A program made the position numbers and the translations under genes. 47,804 bases of DNA. Origin: Pseudosporangium ferrugineum (GTDB lineage: Bacteria; Actinomycetota; Actinomycetes; Mycobacteriales; Micromonosporaceae). Below the pieces are notes generated by a model. That model saw nothing but the letters and a program-made list of their open reading frames with translations, was not told where the DNA came from and did no database searches. Shown one piece after another: positions 1 through 8,575 of the stretch; position 1 is the first letter of the stretch, and each line of letters starts with the position of its first letter. The stretch is taken from NCBI RefSeq assembly GCF_003002065.1, contig NZ_PVZG01000033.1, positions 1 through 47,804 of the forward strand, given 5' to 3'.

Positions 1-222
1 GATGAGGTCGTCGGTGGGTTCGCCGCGGCCGGAGTAGCGGTGGGCGAGGTGGCGGGCGAGGGGGAGCCAGGCCTCGATCGCCCGGTCCCGCAGCAGGGCG
101 CGGGACGGGTGATCGGCCGGCATCGCGGCCATCGCGTTGAGCAGATCGGCGGCGCTGTCCGTGGGCGCCTCGCTGATCGTCGCCGGCTTCTGCGCCGCCG
201 GGGCCGACTGGGTCACAGTCAT
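1..222 (-). CDS. SigB/SigF-like RNA polymerase sigma factor (5' end only)
   Basis: Reading leftward from the ATG at 222, a 74-codon frame runs off the window edge. A GGGAGGA ribosome-binding site lies 6 bases upstream of the ATG. After a low-complexity N-terminus (about 30 residues rich in Ala, Thr and Ser) comes the segment LARHLAHRYSGRGEPTDDLI, which is the start of sigma region 2 (core-binding helix) in alternative sigma factors of the SigB/SigF stress and sporulation group. Such proteins recruit RNA polymerase to stress or developmental promoters. The rest of region 2 and regions 3-4 are outside the window, so the subgroup is inferred from this stretch only. Confidence 0.75.
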   Translation of the reverse strand, partial: MTVTQSAPAAQKPATISEAPTDSAADLLNAMAAMPADHPSRALLRDRAIEAWLPLARHLAHRYSGRGEPTDDLI

Positions 223-393
223 TCGTGGTCCTCCCTGGCACCTGTCCCGGAGAGCCGGTCCGGCGGGTGAGCCGGGCCCGAGTCGGGGCTGGGTGTCGCT
301 ATCGGTTCGGGGATCGACGGCGGGTGATGAACCGCCGTCTCCCGCGCATGCTGGGCCGTTCGGTTATGACGACCCTAGCTGACCAGTGGAGCC

Positions 394-433
394 GTGACTA
401 GCCGAAAGTATGAGTCACTTTACGTGAGTGAAT
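394..433. promoter_or_regulatory. AT-richer intergenic patch with GTGACT-type inverted elements
   Basis: The gap between the sigma factor start and the dehydrogenase 3' end holds an unusually AT-rich patch. It contains GTGACT (394-399), its inverse AGTCAC (413-418) and a related GTGAGT (424-429). A leftward TACTTT at 411-406 resembles a -10 box. This is probably the control region of the leftward sigma gene, but no clear -35 or known motif was identified. Confidence 0.3.
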
Positions 434-458
434 CGCTACCATGCGATATTCTGCCGTG

Positions 459-1643
459 TCAGGGCTTCAGGACCACCTTGATGCAGCCGTCCTCCTTCTT
501 CTTGAAGATGTCGTACGCGTGCGGCGCGTCCTCGAGCGGCAGCCGGTGGGTGACCAGGTCGTCCACGCCCAGCGGGTCGGAGTCGCCGGTGAGCAGCGGC
601 AGGATGTCGTCCACCCACTGCTTGACGTGCGCCTGACCCATCCGCAGGGTTACACCCTTGTCGAAGAGGTCGAACATCGGGAACGGGTCGGCCTGGCCGC
701 CGTACACGCCGATGATCGAGACCGTGCCGGCCCGGCGTACCGCGGCGAACGCCGTGCGGAGCGCGCCCATCCGGTCCACGCCGGCCTTGTCGATGGCCTT
801 GCGCGCGACGGCGTCCGGCAGCAGGCCCGCGGCCCGCTGGGCGAACTCCTGGACCGGCGTGCCGTGCGCCTCCATGCCGACCGCCTCGACGACGCAGTCC
901 GCGCCCCGGCCGGAGGTCAGCTCCAGCACCGCGGCCGGCACGTCGTCGACCTCGTCGAAGTCGATGACCTCGACGCCGTGGCGGCGGGCCATCTCCAGGC
1001 GCTCGGGCACGTTGTCGGTGGCGATGACCCGCTCGGCGCCGAGGTGGCGGGCGATCCGCGCGGTCATCTGGCCGATCGGGCCCAGGCCGGTCACGAACGC
1101 GGTGCAGCCCGGCGTGATGTCCGCCCACTTGGCGGCCTGCCACGAGGTGGTCAGCACGTCGGAGAGGAAGAGGTAGCGCTCGTCGGGGTGGCCCTCCGGC
1201 ACCTTGATCGGGCCGAAGTGCGCCTGCGGCACCCGCAGGTACTCGGCCTGGCCGCCGGGGACCTGGCCGTACAGCTTGGTGTAGCCGAACAGGGAGGCGC
1301 CCTTGCCGTGCTCCTTCACCTGGGTCGTCTCGCACTGGGCGAAATAGCCCCGGCTGCACATGTAGCAGTAGCCGCAGGAGATGTTGAACGGGATCACCAC
1401 CCGGTCCCCCGGCCGGATGTGGGTGACCTCCGGCCCGACCTCCTCGACGATGCCCATCGGCTCGTGCCCGAGGATGTCACCGGCGTCCAGATACATCCCG
1501 AGGACGTCGTACAGGTGCAGGTCGGAGCCGCAGATGGCGGTGGACGTCATCCGTACGATCGCGTCCGTCGGCTCCTGGATCTTCGGGTCCGGGACGGTCT
1601 CCACCGACACCTTGGACGTGCCCTGCCAGGTCAGTGCGCGCAT
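459..1643 (-). CDS. Zinc-dependent alcohol dehydrogenase (formaldehyde dehydrogenase-like MDR)
   Basis: The product is 394 residues, typical of the formaldehyde-dehydrogenase-like branch of medium-chain dehydrogenases. Visible features are catalytic-zinc residues in ICGSDLH and GHEPMG, a four-cysteine structural-zinc loop (CGYCYMC then a further Cys), and a Rossmann signature GLGPIGQM. Members oxidise alcohols or aldehydes with NAD(P). The natural substrate cannot be read from the sequence. I chose the ATG at 1643 because GGAGGATCGC precedes it at good spacing; a longer in-frame start at 1691 has no such site and adds an atypical N-terminus. It is monocistronic between the sigma gene and the XRE regulator. 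Confidence 0.88.
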   Translation of the reverse strand: MRALTWQGTSKVSVETVPDPKIQEPTDAIVRMTSTAICGSDLHLYDVLGMYLDAGDILGHEPMGIVEEVGPEVTHIRPGDRVVIPFNISCGYCYMCSRGYFAQCETTQVKEHGKGASLFGYTKLYGQVPGGQAEYLRVPQAHFGPIKVPEGHPDERYLFLSDVLTTSWQAAKWADITPGCTAFVTGLGPIGQMTARIARHLGAERVIATDNVPERLEMARRHGVEVIDFDEVDDVPAAVLELTSGRGADCVVEAVGMEAHGTPVQEFAQRAAGLLPDAVARKAIDKAGVDRMGALRTAFAAVRRAGTVSIIGVYGGQADPFPMFDLFDKGVTLRMGQAHVKQWVDDILPLLTGDSDPLGVDDLVTHRLPLEDAPHAYDIFKKKEDGCIKVVLKP

Positions 1644-1760
1644 GCGATCCTCCGGCTCTCGACAACGGTTCCCCACCCAGGTGCCCGGCACGGCCGGAGA
1701 TATGCCGGGGGATTAACCCGTTCTGGGCCGGGCACTCGCGAACCGAGACGAGGAGGTCGA

Positions 1761-1823
1761 AATCAGGTCGCCGAGCAGGGCTTCAAGGCCCTGACGAAGG
1801 GCGAGGAGAAGGTGGCCGGCTGA
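1761..1823 (+). pseudogene. Possible C-terminal remnant of a short-chain dehydrogenase
   Basis: In one forward frame 20 codons before a TGA read VAEQGFKALTKGEEKVAG. This resembles the conserved tail of DltE-type short-chain dehydrogenases (the 'A..GF.ALM.G...V.AG' stretch). No Rossmann or YxxxK segment precedes it, so at most a fragment is left. MmyB-type XRE regulators like the one next door often neighbour such dehydrogenase genes, which mildly supports decay of a former target gene. The match is short and may be chance. Confidence 0.3.
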
Positions 1824-1844
1824 GGATCATCGGCCGGCTGAGGA

Positions 1845-2678
1845 TCACAGGCGCTGGTCGCCGATGACCGACAGCAGCCGGAGCTTCTCGTGGCTCTCCG
1901 TGCCGGGCACGGCGGTGAAGACGAGCAGCGCCTGCGACCGATCGGGGTCGACCAGCGTCTGGCACTGCACCTCGATGATGCCGAGCTGCGGGTGCGCGAT
2001 GCGCTTCGCGTCGGTGTGGGTGGTGCTGATGTCGTGCGCGGCCCACACCTTCCGGAACTCGTCGCTCGTGTCGAGCAGTGCGTCGACGATCGCCGCGGCC
2101 CGCGATCCTCGGCCCTCGCGGGCGTACGCCACCCGCAGCTGGGCGGCGAAGACGCGTCCGTGCAGCGGGTGGTCCTCCTCGGGGTAGATCAGCCGGGAGG
2201 ACGGGTCGGTGTACCACCGGTAGACCATGCTGCGGGCCATCCCGGTCCACCGGGCGTCGTCGCCGAGCAGCGCGACCGCGGGCCGGGTCTGCCGGAGCGT
2301 CTCGCCGAGGCTGCTGAGCACCTCGGCGGGGGTGTCCTCGAGCCGGTCGACGATGCGCATCATGCCCGGGTTGAGGTGCTCCGAGCGCAGGACCCGCTGC
2401 GGCGCCGCGTGACCCGCGACGCGGAACAGATGGTCCCGCTCGTCGAGCGACAGGTGCAGGCCGCGGGCGATCGCCGCGAGCATCTGCTCGGACGGGCGCG
2501 GGCCCCGCTGCTGCTCCATGCGGCTGTAGTAGTCGGCCGACATCCCGCAGAGCGCGGCCACCTCCTCGCGGCGGAGGCCGCCCGCGCGCCGGCGCGGCCC
2601 CCGGGGCAGGCCGACGTCCTCGGGCTGCAGGGCCTCCCGCCGGGTACGCAGGAAGTCGGCGAGCTGTGCGCGGTCCAC
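1845..2678 (-). CDS. XRE-family regulator with MmyB-like ligand-binding domain
   Basis: The product is 277 residues. The N-terminal part (about residues 5-80) carries an XRE helix-turn-helix, with LRREEVAALCGMSADYYSRM as the recognition region. The remainder has the features of the MmyB-like ligand-binding domain: an Arg/Trp-rich WTGMARSMVYRWYTD segment and the terminal LLVFTAVPGTESHEKLRLL. These proteins usually repress or activate an adjacent oxidoreductase gene in response to a small, possibly fatty-acid-like, ligand. The GTG at 2678 is chosen because GGAGG lies 8 bases upstream; a GTG two codons earlier would sit too close to it. Confidence 0.85.
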   Translation of the reverse strand: MDRAQLADFLRTRREALQPEDVGLPRGPRRRAGGLRREEVAALCGMSADYYSRMEQQRGPRPSEQMLAAIARGLHLSLDERDHLFRVAGHAAPQRVLRSEHLNPGMMRIVDRLEDTPAEVLSSLGETLRQTRPAVALLGDDARWTGMARSMVYRWYTDPSSRLIYPEEDHPLHGRVFAAQLRVAYAREGRGSRAAAIVDALLDTSDEFRKVWAAHDISTTHTDAKRIAHPQLGIIEVQCQTLVDPDRSQALLVFTAVPGTESHEKLRLLSVIGDQRL

Positions 2679-2896
2679 GATCACATCCTCCCTCAGGCCG
2701 CGGACACCCAGCCTGGGCCGATCGCGGGGCCGGAGGAAGGACGCGTCGATCCACGGATCACCTGTCCCTGGACACGCCGCGGCGCCGGTCACCTCGCCAG
2801 GGGCGGGAGCCGGCGCCGCGTCGTGGGGAACGTGCAGTTGTCGGGGACGGTACGGCCAGTTTCATCGATGCATTACTTAACAAGCAAGCAATCCTG

Positions 2897-2940
2897 GTTC
2901 CGGAACTTGATGCGTACGGACACTCGCGGTGAATTTGACA
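2897..2940 (+). promoter_or_regulatory. Palindrome GTTCCGGAAC and a TTGACA box upstream of the secreted discoidin gene
   Basis: In the 319-base gap between the XRE gene and the Tat-exported protein, a perfect 10-bp palindrome GTTCCGGAAC lies at 2897-2906 inside an AT-richer stretch (about 2860-2912). A TTGACA follows at 2935-2940. No convincing -10 box is visible at 17-18 bp, so the promoter call is weak. The same palindrome core occurs upstream of the other discoidin-domain gene (15816-15825). Confidence 0.35.
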
Positions 2941-2997
2941 GCCTTTGGGGCTGAAGCGAATGGTATGCAGGGCATCGTGTTCCGCCGGGGAGGTCCC

Positions 2998-5967
2998 TTG
3001 TTCGCACTGTCCCGCCGCCGGCTGCTGACGCTCGCCGGCATCAGCGGCCTGAGCAGCGCATTCGCCTCGTCCCCGGCGGTCGCGGCGGTCCCGATGGCGG
3101 TCCCCGGCCGAGTCGCCGGCGTCTATCGCGACCTGCTGCACCTGCACACCCAGTGGGTCGAACAGCAGTGGGACCAGGGCATCGGGGCGTACAAATTCGA
3201 CGATTTCCGCTTCGCGGCGGTGCTCGGCAACGCCGTGCTGCTCGGCATGGACGACTACGACCCGGTCCTCGCCGCGGTCGACGAGGCCACGCTGCGGTCA
3301 CACACCGTGGCCACGATTCAACGGTACGCGGCCGGCAACCGGCTCGCCGGCGGCACCCAGTGGGGTCGCCAGCTGTTCTGGGACTCCACCTTCGAGCTCT
3401 ACTTCGTGCTCGCCGCCCGGCTGATGTGGGGTGACCTGGACCGGGCGACCCAGGACAACATCCAGCGCATCGCCGAGGGCCAGGCGGCGTACGCGTACGC
3501 GCTGAACGCGGATGCCGACCCGGCGAGCGGCGGCTGGACCCCCAACGGCACCGACGGCGGCTGGCGCGGCGACACCAAGCTGGAGGAGATGGGCGTCTAC
3601 GCGCAGGCGCTCGCCCCCGGCGCCGCCTGGGCCACGGACGCCGGGGCGCGCGACGAATGGCGGGCCCGGCTCGAGTTCTGGGTGGCGAACGCCGGCGCGT
3701 TGCCCGCCGCCGACCGCGCCAACCCGGCCGTGGTCGACGGTGAGCAGGTCGACCGGCGCAGCCTGGCGCACAACCTGCACGACACGTTCATCGTGGAGAA
3801 CCACGGGTCGGCCAACCCGCACTACCAGGCGGAGCTGTGGCGTACGGCGGGCCGCTCGGCCATCCACTTCCTGCTGGCCGGCCTGCCGCTTCCCGAGGTG
3901 CTCACCCACCAGCCCAACGGCGAGCAGCTGTGGCGCACCCTGCGGCTCCTCGCCAGCGACGCCGGCGAGCCGGTCATGCCGATGGTGGCCGACCGCTACC
4001 ACCTGTACGGCCGGGACGTGCTCCCGCTCGCCTTCCTCGCCCAGGTGCGGGGCGACCGGCACGCGGCCCGCGCGGAGGCCGACCTCGCCGAGCGGCTGAT
4101 GCCGTACCTGCGCTACGAGCCGGAGTACCGGCTCACCAAGTTCAGCGGCGAGGAGAAGTACGAGCCCGAGGCCCGCGCCGAGCTCGCCATCGCGTACCTG
4201 TTCCACCGGTTGCGCCGCAGCCCCGTCGTGCCGGTGTCCGCGGAGGAGTTCTTCCGGGAGGCGAGCGGCACCCGCGACTTCGGTCCCGAGGTGGGGCTGA
4301 CGGCGCACCAGTCGGCGAACGCCTTCGCGGCGGCGGTCACCAAGCCCGGTTACGTCAACTTCCTCTGGCAGCCGCGCCACGACAACTGGTTCATCGACAC
4401 CCGGGCGCCCGCGTTCCTGCCCGCCGGCACGACGCCGGCGGCACAGTGGACCAGGGCGTACAGCAGGGTCCGGGACGGGGTCGACGCGACCGCGACCGTT
4501 CTCACCCTGAGCGGGGGATACGCGGGCTTCTGCACGCTGCCGACCGGCACCGTCGTCTACGCGAGCACGGGCCTGCCCGGCGAGGGCGGCCTCACCCTGT
4601 TCAATCTCGCCATGCCCGGGGTGCCCGGCCTGGACGGCGCCCGCACCTTCACGTACGCAGGCGGCAAGGCGAACCTCAACGACCCGTACACCGGGGACAT
4701 CGGCTTCGCGCCGCGCGACGCCCGGTACGTGCGCATGCTCGGGCGCGAGCCGGCCACGCCGTACGGCTACTCGATCTACACCTTCTCGGTGCTCGACGTC
4801 CGCGGCGCCGACCTGGCCCAGGGCGCGATGCCGATCGCCTCGTCCGAGGACATGTGGTATCCGGCCCGCAACGCCACCGACGGCAACGCGGACACCCGCT
4901 GGGCGGTCGTCCGGGAGGAGCGCGGGCGGGCCGACAGCTGGCTCGCCGTCGACCTCGGCTCGGCGGTGACCGTCGCCGGCGTCCGCATCGCGTGGGAGGC
5001 CGCGTACGCCAAGAGCTTCATGATCCAGACCTCGATCGACGGCCGCACCTGGACCGACGCGGCCGCCGTGCCGGAGACCCGGAGCGTCCCGCGGTGGGTG
5101 GGCCTCGACGGCCGGGCGGGGATCGTCACGCACGGTGGCAAGGGCCGGATCACCGTCACCGCCACCGCGGTCAGCGCCCCCGCGCCGCTCGTCGAGGGTT
5201 ATGCGGGCGACCGCGACCTCGCCCGGGTGGCGGCCCGCAAGCTGCCGGCCGCCGAGGGGCTCACCGTGAGTGACGCCGACGGCTACCTCAGCGTCTTCAA
5301 CCTCACCGCGAAACCGGCCCGCGACGTGACCGTGCACCTTCCGGCCCGCGACACCCTCTACCGCGGCGAGCAGGTGCTCACCGCCGCCGGCCTGGACTGG
5401 TCGGTCAGCCTCGACGGCGGCACCGCCCGGGTCGAGCCGCCGCGCTTCACCGTCGCCGGCGACCCCCCTCCCGGCACCCGGTTCCAGGTGCGCGACTCGC
5501 ACCACGTCACCGTCACGGCCCCCGCGAAGCGCCGGGCGGTGGTCACGCTGCGGCGTGGGTCGTGGGCGGCGACCGTGCGCGTACCCGCAGGCAGGTCCCG
5601 CGGCGTGACGGTGCCGGGCGCACCGGTCACCCCGGCCGCCGACCTCGCCCGCGGCCGCACCACCTTCCCGACCTCGCCCCTGCCGGCGGGGATGACGTCG
5701 CCGGACCGGGCGGTCGACGGCGACCCGGCGACCGCCTGGCGGCCCGGCCGGTCCGGGCGGATGGTCGTCGACCTCGGCCGGGTGACCGACGTGGCACACG
5801 TCCGGCCCGCCTGGTCCCGCGGCCGGCGAGTACCGGCCCACTACCTGGAAGCCTCGGCGGACGGCCTCACCTACGCGCCGCTCGCCGGCCGGGCCCGCTA
5901 CGTCGCGATCGTGGTGGAGGACTGGGCCCCGGGCGACGCCGAGCTCGTGGAGCTGGCCGTCACCTGA
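2998..5967 (+). CDS. Tat-exported protein with alpha-helical N-terminal domain and F5/8C (discoidin) modules
   Basis: The protein is 989 residues from a TTG at 2998 that has GGGGAGG 4 bases upstream. In-frame GTG 2929 and ATG 2965 are possible but lack such a site, and a TTGACA box overlaps the longer version. Residues 5-30 form a twin-arginine signal (SRRRLLTL, then AFASSPAVAA). Residues about 40-400 are helix-rich with conserved-looking Trp, His and Asn clusters (GTQWGRQLFWDSTFELYF, VENHGSANPHYQAE), as in alpha/alpha-toroid carbohydrate enzymes. I cannot assign a CAZy family. Residues about 575-730 carry discoidin motifs (NATDGNADTRW, DSWLAVDLG, WEAAYAKSF), but the usual C-terminal strand RYVRMLG...YGYSIYTF comes before them. 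A second, degenerate discoidin-like module (PDRAVDGDPATAWRPG, VVDLG) ends the protein. It is probably a polysaccharide-active enzyme or binding protein outside the membrane. Confidence 0.8.
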   Translation: MFALSRRRLLTLAGISGLSSAFASSPAVAAVPMAVPGRVAGVYRDLLHLHTQWVEQQWDQGIGAYKFDDFRFAAVLGNAVLLGMDDYDPVLAAVDEATLRSHTVATIQRYAAGNRLAGGTQWGRQLFWDSTFELYFVLAARLMWGDLDRATQDNIQRIAEGQAAYAYALNADADPASGGWTPNGTDGGWRGDTKLEEMGVYAQALAPGAAWATDAGARDEWRARLEFWVANAGALPAADRANPAVVDGEQVDRRSLAHNLHDTFIVENHGSANPHYQAELWRTAGRSAIHFLLAGLPLPEVLTHQPNGEQLWRTLRLLASDAGEPVMPMVADRYHLYGRDVLPLAFLAQVRGDRHAARAEADLAERLMPYLRYEPEYRLTKFSGEEKYEPEARAELAIAYLFHRLRRSPVVPVSAEEFFREASGTRDFGPEVGLTAHQSANAFAAAVTKPGYVNFLWQPRHDNWFIDTRAPAFLPAGTTPAAQWTRAYSRVRDGVDATATVLTLSGGYAGFCTLPTGTVVYASTGLPGEGGLTLFNLAMPGVPGLDGARTFTYAGGKANLNDPYTGDIGFAPRDARYVRMLGREPATPYGYSIYTFSVLDVRGADLAQGAMPIASSEDMWYPARNATDGNADTRWAVVREERGRADSWLAVDLGSAVTVAGVRIAWEAAYAKSFMIQTSIDGRTWTDAAAVPETRSVPRWVGLDGRAGIVTHGGKGRITVTATAVSAPAPLVEGYAGDRDLARVAARKLPAAEGLTVSDADGYLSVFNLTAKPARDVTVHLPARDTLYRGEQVLTAAGLDWSVSLDGGTARVEPPRFTVAGDPPPGTRFQVRDSHHVTVTAPAKRRAVVTLRRGSWAATVRVPAGRSRGVTVPGAPVTPAADLARGRTTFPTSPLPAGMTSPDRAVDGDPATAWRPGRSGRMVVDLGRVTDVAHVRPAWSRGRRVPAHYLEASADGLTYAPLAGRARYVAIVVEDWAPGDAELVELAVT

Positions 5968-6036
5968 CTTTCGCGTTTTGCCGCGGTTGTTCCCCGCCTG
6001 GCGCGATGATCGATCGCGGAGGGGAAGGGGACGACG

Positions 6037-7686
6037 ATGCCCAAGGGCCAGACCAGAGACGCCGTGCAGGTGACCATCCGGCGCAACCCGCTGGTGGGCC
6101 GGCTGGCCGACCTGGGCATGACGACCAAGACCCTGCTCTCCGCGGTGGCCATGGCGCTGGTCGCGCTCGGTGTGGGCGGGATGGCCGTGTGGCGCATGAG
6201 CGAGACGAACAAGGATCTCACCACCATGAAGGCCCAGCACGTCGACAGCCTTCAACAGGTCGCCGAGCTCCGAGGTGGCATTTCCGACATGTTCCGCGGC
6301 CTGATGCTCTACTCGATCGGTCCGGGCGACGCCGAGCGCAAGGATGCCCGCGACGCCACCACCACCGCGGACAACAAGATCAACTCTGCGCTGACGGCCT
6401 ACGGAGCCATCGCCGAGGATCCGGAACGGCGGCAGAGTCTGGCCGCCTTCACCGCCGCGATGAAGGACTACCGCGCGCTGCGGGACACCGTCATGTTCCG
6501 GGAGCCGCTTCCCCCCGGATACACCATGCCGCCCGCGGACCAGATCGGCGCCGAGTTCGGCAAGGGCGAGGCGAAGCTCAACAGCGCGGTCGCGGCCCTG
6601 CAGAAGGCCGAGGACACCCAGGCGGACGCCATCGCCGGGCGGGCCGCGGAGGACTTCCGCAAGGCGCGTACGCGGATCGTCGCCGCGCTCCTCGCGGGCA
6701 TCCTGGTGGCCGCGGCGATCGGAGTGCTGGTGACCCGCCTGATCAAGGTCCAGCTGGCGTCCGTCGGCCGGGCCCTGGCCGCCGTCGCGGACAACGACCT
6801 CACCGAGCCCGCCGAGGTGCGCTCCCGGGACGAACTCGGCCGGATGGCCGCCGCGGTCAACCGGGCCCGGGACGGGCTGCGCGGCACGGTCGCCCAGCTC
6901 ACCGGCGGCGCCGAGGACCTCGGGGTCAGCACCCACCAGCTCACCGGCGTCACCGGCCGGATCGGCGAGAGTGCCCGGGAGGCCGCCGCGCAGGCGAGCC
7001 TGGTCGCCGGGGCGGCCGACGACGTGTCCGGCTCGGTGCAGACGGTCGCGGCCGGCAGCGACGAGATGGGCGCGTCGATCCGCGAGATCGCCCAGAACGC
7101 CAACGACGCCGCCCTGGTCGCGTCCGACGCGGTCGGGGTCGCGGAGACCACCAACCAGACGGTCTCCAAGCTCGGCACGTCGTCGGCGGAGATCGGTGAC
7201 GTGGTCAAGGTCATCACCGCCATCGCCGAGCAGACCAACCTGCTCGCCCTCAACGCCACCATCGAGGCCGCGCGGGCCGGTGAGGCGGGCAAGGGCTTCG
7301 CGGTCGTCGCGTCCGAAGTCAAGGACCTCGCCCAGGAGACGGCGAAGGCGACCGAGGACATCTCCCGGCGGGTCGAGACGATCCAGGCGGACACCGCCGG
7401 CGCGGTCGCGGCGATCGGCGAGATCTCGCAGATCATCCAGCGCATCAACGACTACCAGGTGACCATCGCCTCGGCGGTCGAGGAGCAGACCGCCACCACC
7501 GCCGAGATGAGCCGCAGCATCGGCGAGGCGGCCGGCGGCAGCTCGACCATCGCGGCCAACATCAACGGCGTCGCCCGGTCGGCCGAGGCGACCACCGCCA
7601 CGCTCGCCGAGGCGGACGTGGCGGTGGACCGCCTCAACCAGGTGGCGGCCGAGCTGCGTACGGTCGCGGAACGCTTCCGGGTCTAG
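6037..7686 (+). CDS. Methyl-accepting chemotaxis protein
   Basis: The product is 549 residues. Transmembrane helix 1 lies at about residues 28-50, followed by an extracytoplasmic four-helix-bundle-like sensor (about 51-205), transmembrane helix 2 (about 209-232), HAMP (about 233-285) and a long coiled-coil signalling domain. The hairpin tip EQTNLLALNATIEAARAGE is intact, so it should couple to CheW/CheA. No C-terminal CheR-docking pentapeptide is visible. The ligand is unknown. GGAGGGGAAGGGG precedes the ATG. The gene stands alone without other che genes in the window, and its stop codon overlaps the convergent erm stop by 4 bases (CTAG). Confidence 0.93.
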   Translation: MPKGQTRDAVQVTIRRNPLVGRLADLGMTTKTLLSAVAMALVALGVGGMAVWRMSETNKDLTTMKAQHVDSLQQVAELRGGISDMFRGLMLYSIGPGDAERKDARDATTTADNKINSALTAYGAIAEDPERRQSLAAFTAAMKDYRALRDTVMFREPLPPGYTMPPADQIGAEFGKGEAKLNSAVAALQKAEDTQADAIAGRAAEDFRKARTRIVAALLAGILVAAAIGVLVTRLIKVQLASVGRALAAVADNDLTEPAEVRSRDELGRMAAAVNRARDGLRGTVAQLTGGAEDLGVSTHQLTGVTGRIGESAREAAAQASLVAGAADDVSGSVQTVAAGSDEMGASIREIAQNANDAALVASDAVGVAETTNQTVSKLGTSSAEIGDVVKVITAIAEQTNLLALNATIEAARAGEAGKGFAVVASEVKDLAQETAKATEDISRRVETIQADTAGAVAAIGEISQIIQRINDYQVTIASAVEEQTATTAEMSRSIGEAAGGSSTIAANINGVARSAEATTATLAEADVAVDRLNQVAAELRTVAERFRV

Positions 7687-8450
7687 CGTTCGAGCAGGCG
7701 GAACAGGTGCAGCCAGCGCTCCGGCCAGACCTCGCCCACCGGCACGTCGGTGCCGAGCCGGCAGGACCGGAAGGCCGCGGACGTCCGGGCCGGTCCGTAG
7801 CGGTGCCGCAGGGTCGCCGCCAGGGAACCGCCGCGCCCGGTGAAGCCCAGGTGCACGAACCGGCGCCACCCGGCCGCGTCGTCCACCAGGGGCACCGCAC
7901 GGCGGCGCAGGTGCAGGATGCCGCCGTCGACCCTCGGCACCGGGCGGAAGGCCGTACGCGGCACCCGTCCCGCGAGGTACCAGCCGACCTCGGGCCACGT
8001 GGCGATCGTCAGGCGGGTCCAGCGGCCGTAGTCGCCGGTGCGCTTGCGGGCGTACTCGAGCTGGGTGAGCAGCGTCGCCGTCGCCAGGTGCGGCGCGTCC
8101 AGGCACCACTCGACCACGGCCGAGGTGAGCGCGTACGGAATGTTGCCGACCACCCGGAACGGTTCGTCCGGCGGCGCGCTGCGCAGGAAGTCCCCGGTCC
8201 GTACGGTGATCCCCGGCCGGCGCGGCACCGCGGCCGCCATCGCCGGATCGACCTCGTACGCGACCACCCGCCCGGCGCGCCGGGCGAGTTCGCGGGTCAG
8301 GTGCCCGCGCCCGGCGCCGACCTCATGGACGAGGTCGCCGGGATCGATCTCCGCGGCGGCGGCGAGCCGTCGCACCGCCGCCGGGTCGGCGAGCAGGTTC
8401 TGCCCGAACGCCCGCCGGGCGCGGGCGTGTTCGTGCTGGTGAAGCGCCAT
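7683..8450 (-). CDS. erm: Erm-family 23S rRNA (adenine-N6)-methyltransferase
   Basis: The product is 255 residues. It shows the SAM-binding motif HEVGAGRGHLT (about residues 42-52), an acidic residue in the AYEVDP segment, and the catalytic VVGNIPY motif of rRNA adenine N6-methyltransferases. The start ARRAFGQNLLAD and the length match actinobacterial Erm proteins rather than KsgA. Methylation of A2058 in 23S rRNA protects ribosomes from macrolides, lincosamides and streptogramin B. The ATG at 8450 has AGGA 8 bases upstream, and this site falls inside a hairpin arm (8460-8493). A 31-codon upstream ORF precedes the gene, so induction by attenuation is plausible. Methylation of another adenine cannot be excluded. 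Confidence 0.85.
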   Translation of the reverse strand: MALHQHEHARARRAFGQNLLADPAAVRRLAAAAEIDPGDLVHEVGAGRGHLTRELARRAGRVVAYEVDPAMAAAVPRRPGITVRTGDFLRSAPPDEPFRVVGNIPYALTSAVVEWCLDAPHLATATLLTQLEYARKRTGDYGRWTRLTIATWPEVGWYLAGRVPRTAFRPVPRVDGGILHLRRRAVPLVDDAAGWRRFVHLGFTGRGGSLAATLRHRYGPARTSAAFRSCRLGTDVPVGEVWPERWLHLFRLLER

Positions 8451-8459
8451 GACCGTGGT

Positions 8460-8493
8460 CCTGTCTGCCGCCGTGGCGGCGAACGCGGACAGG
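8460..8493 (-). promoter_or_regulatory. Hairpin that can mask the erm ribosome-binding site
   Basis: On the erm strand CCTGTC (8493-8488) can pair with GACAGG (8465-8460). Between them GCCGCC and GGCGGC form an inner stem. The second outer arm contains part of the AGGA (8462-8459) that serves as the erm ribosome-binding site. In this fold the site is blocked. Together with the upstream ORF it has the layout of a translational attenuator. The pairing is read by eye; folding energy was not computed. Confidence 0.5.
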
Positions 8494-8575
8494 CATCAGC
8501 GAGGCCCGTCCGTGGGAAGAGGACACGAAGGGCCCTGGCGGCAGCGCTCAGTGCGGGTTCAGTCGGCGCGGCGGC

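Noticed and set aside
2929..2997. Upstream in-frame starts (GTG 2929, ATG 2965) for the Tat-exported protein
   Set aside because: They lack ribosome-binding sites, place 11-23 extra residues before the twin-arginine motif, and overlap a TTGACA box. TTG 2998 follows GGGGAGG.
3298..8109. Very long open frame (about 1600 codons) on the minus strand
   Set aside because: It lies antisense to the discoidin protein, the chemoreceptor and part of erm, and its Arg/Gly/Val/Asp-rich translation has no recognisable domain. Such shadow frames are expected in high-GC DNA.
7683..8450. Assignment of the methyltransferase as KsgA (16S rRNA dimethyltransferase)
   Set aside because: The N-terminal ARRAFGQNLLAD and the shorter, Arg-rich C-terminal part fit Erm better. 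KsgA is normally a housekeeping gene in another context, although the two families are related.
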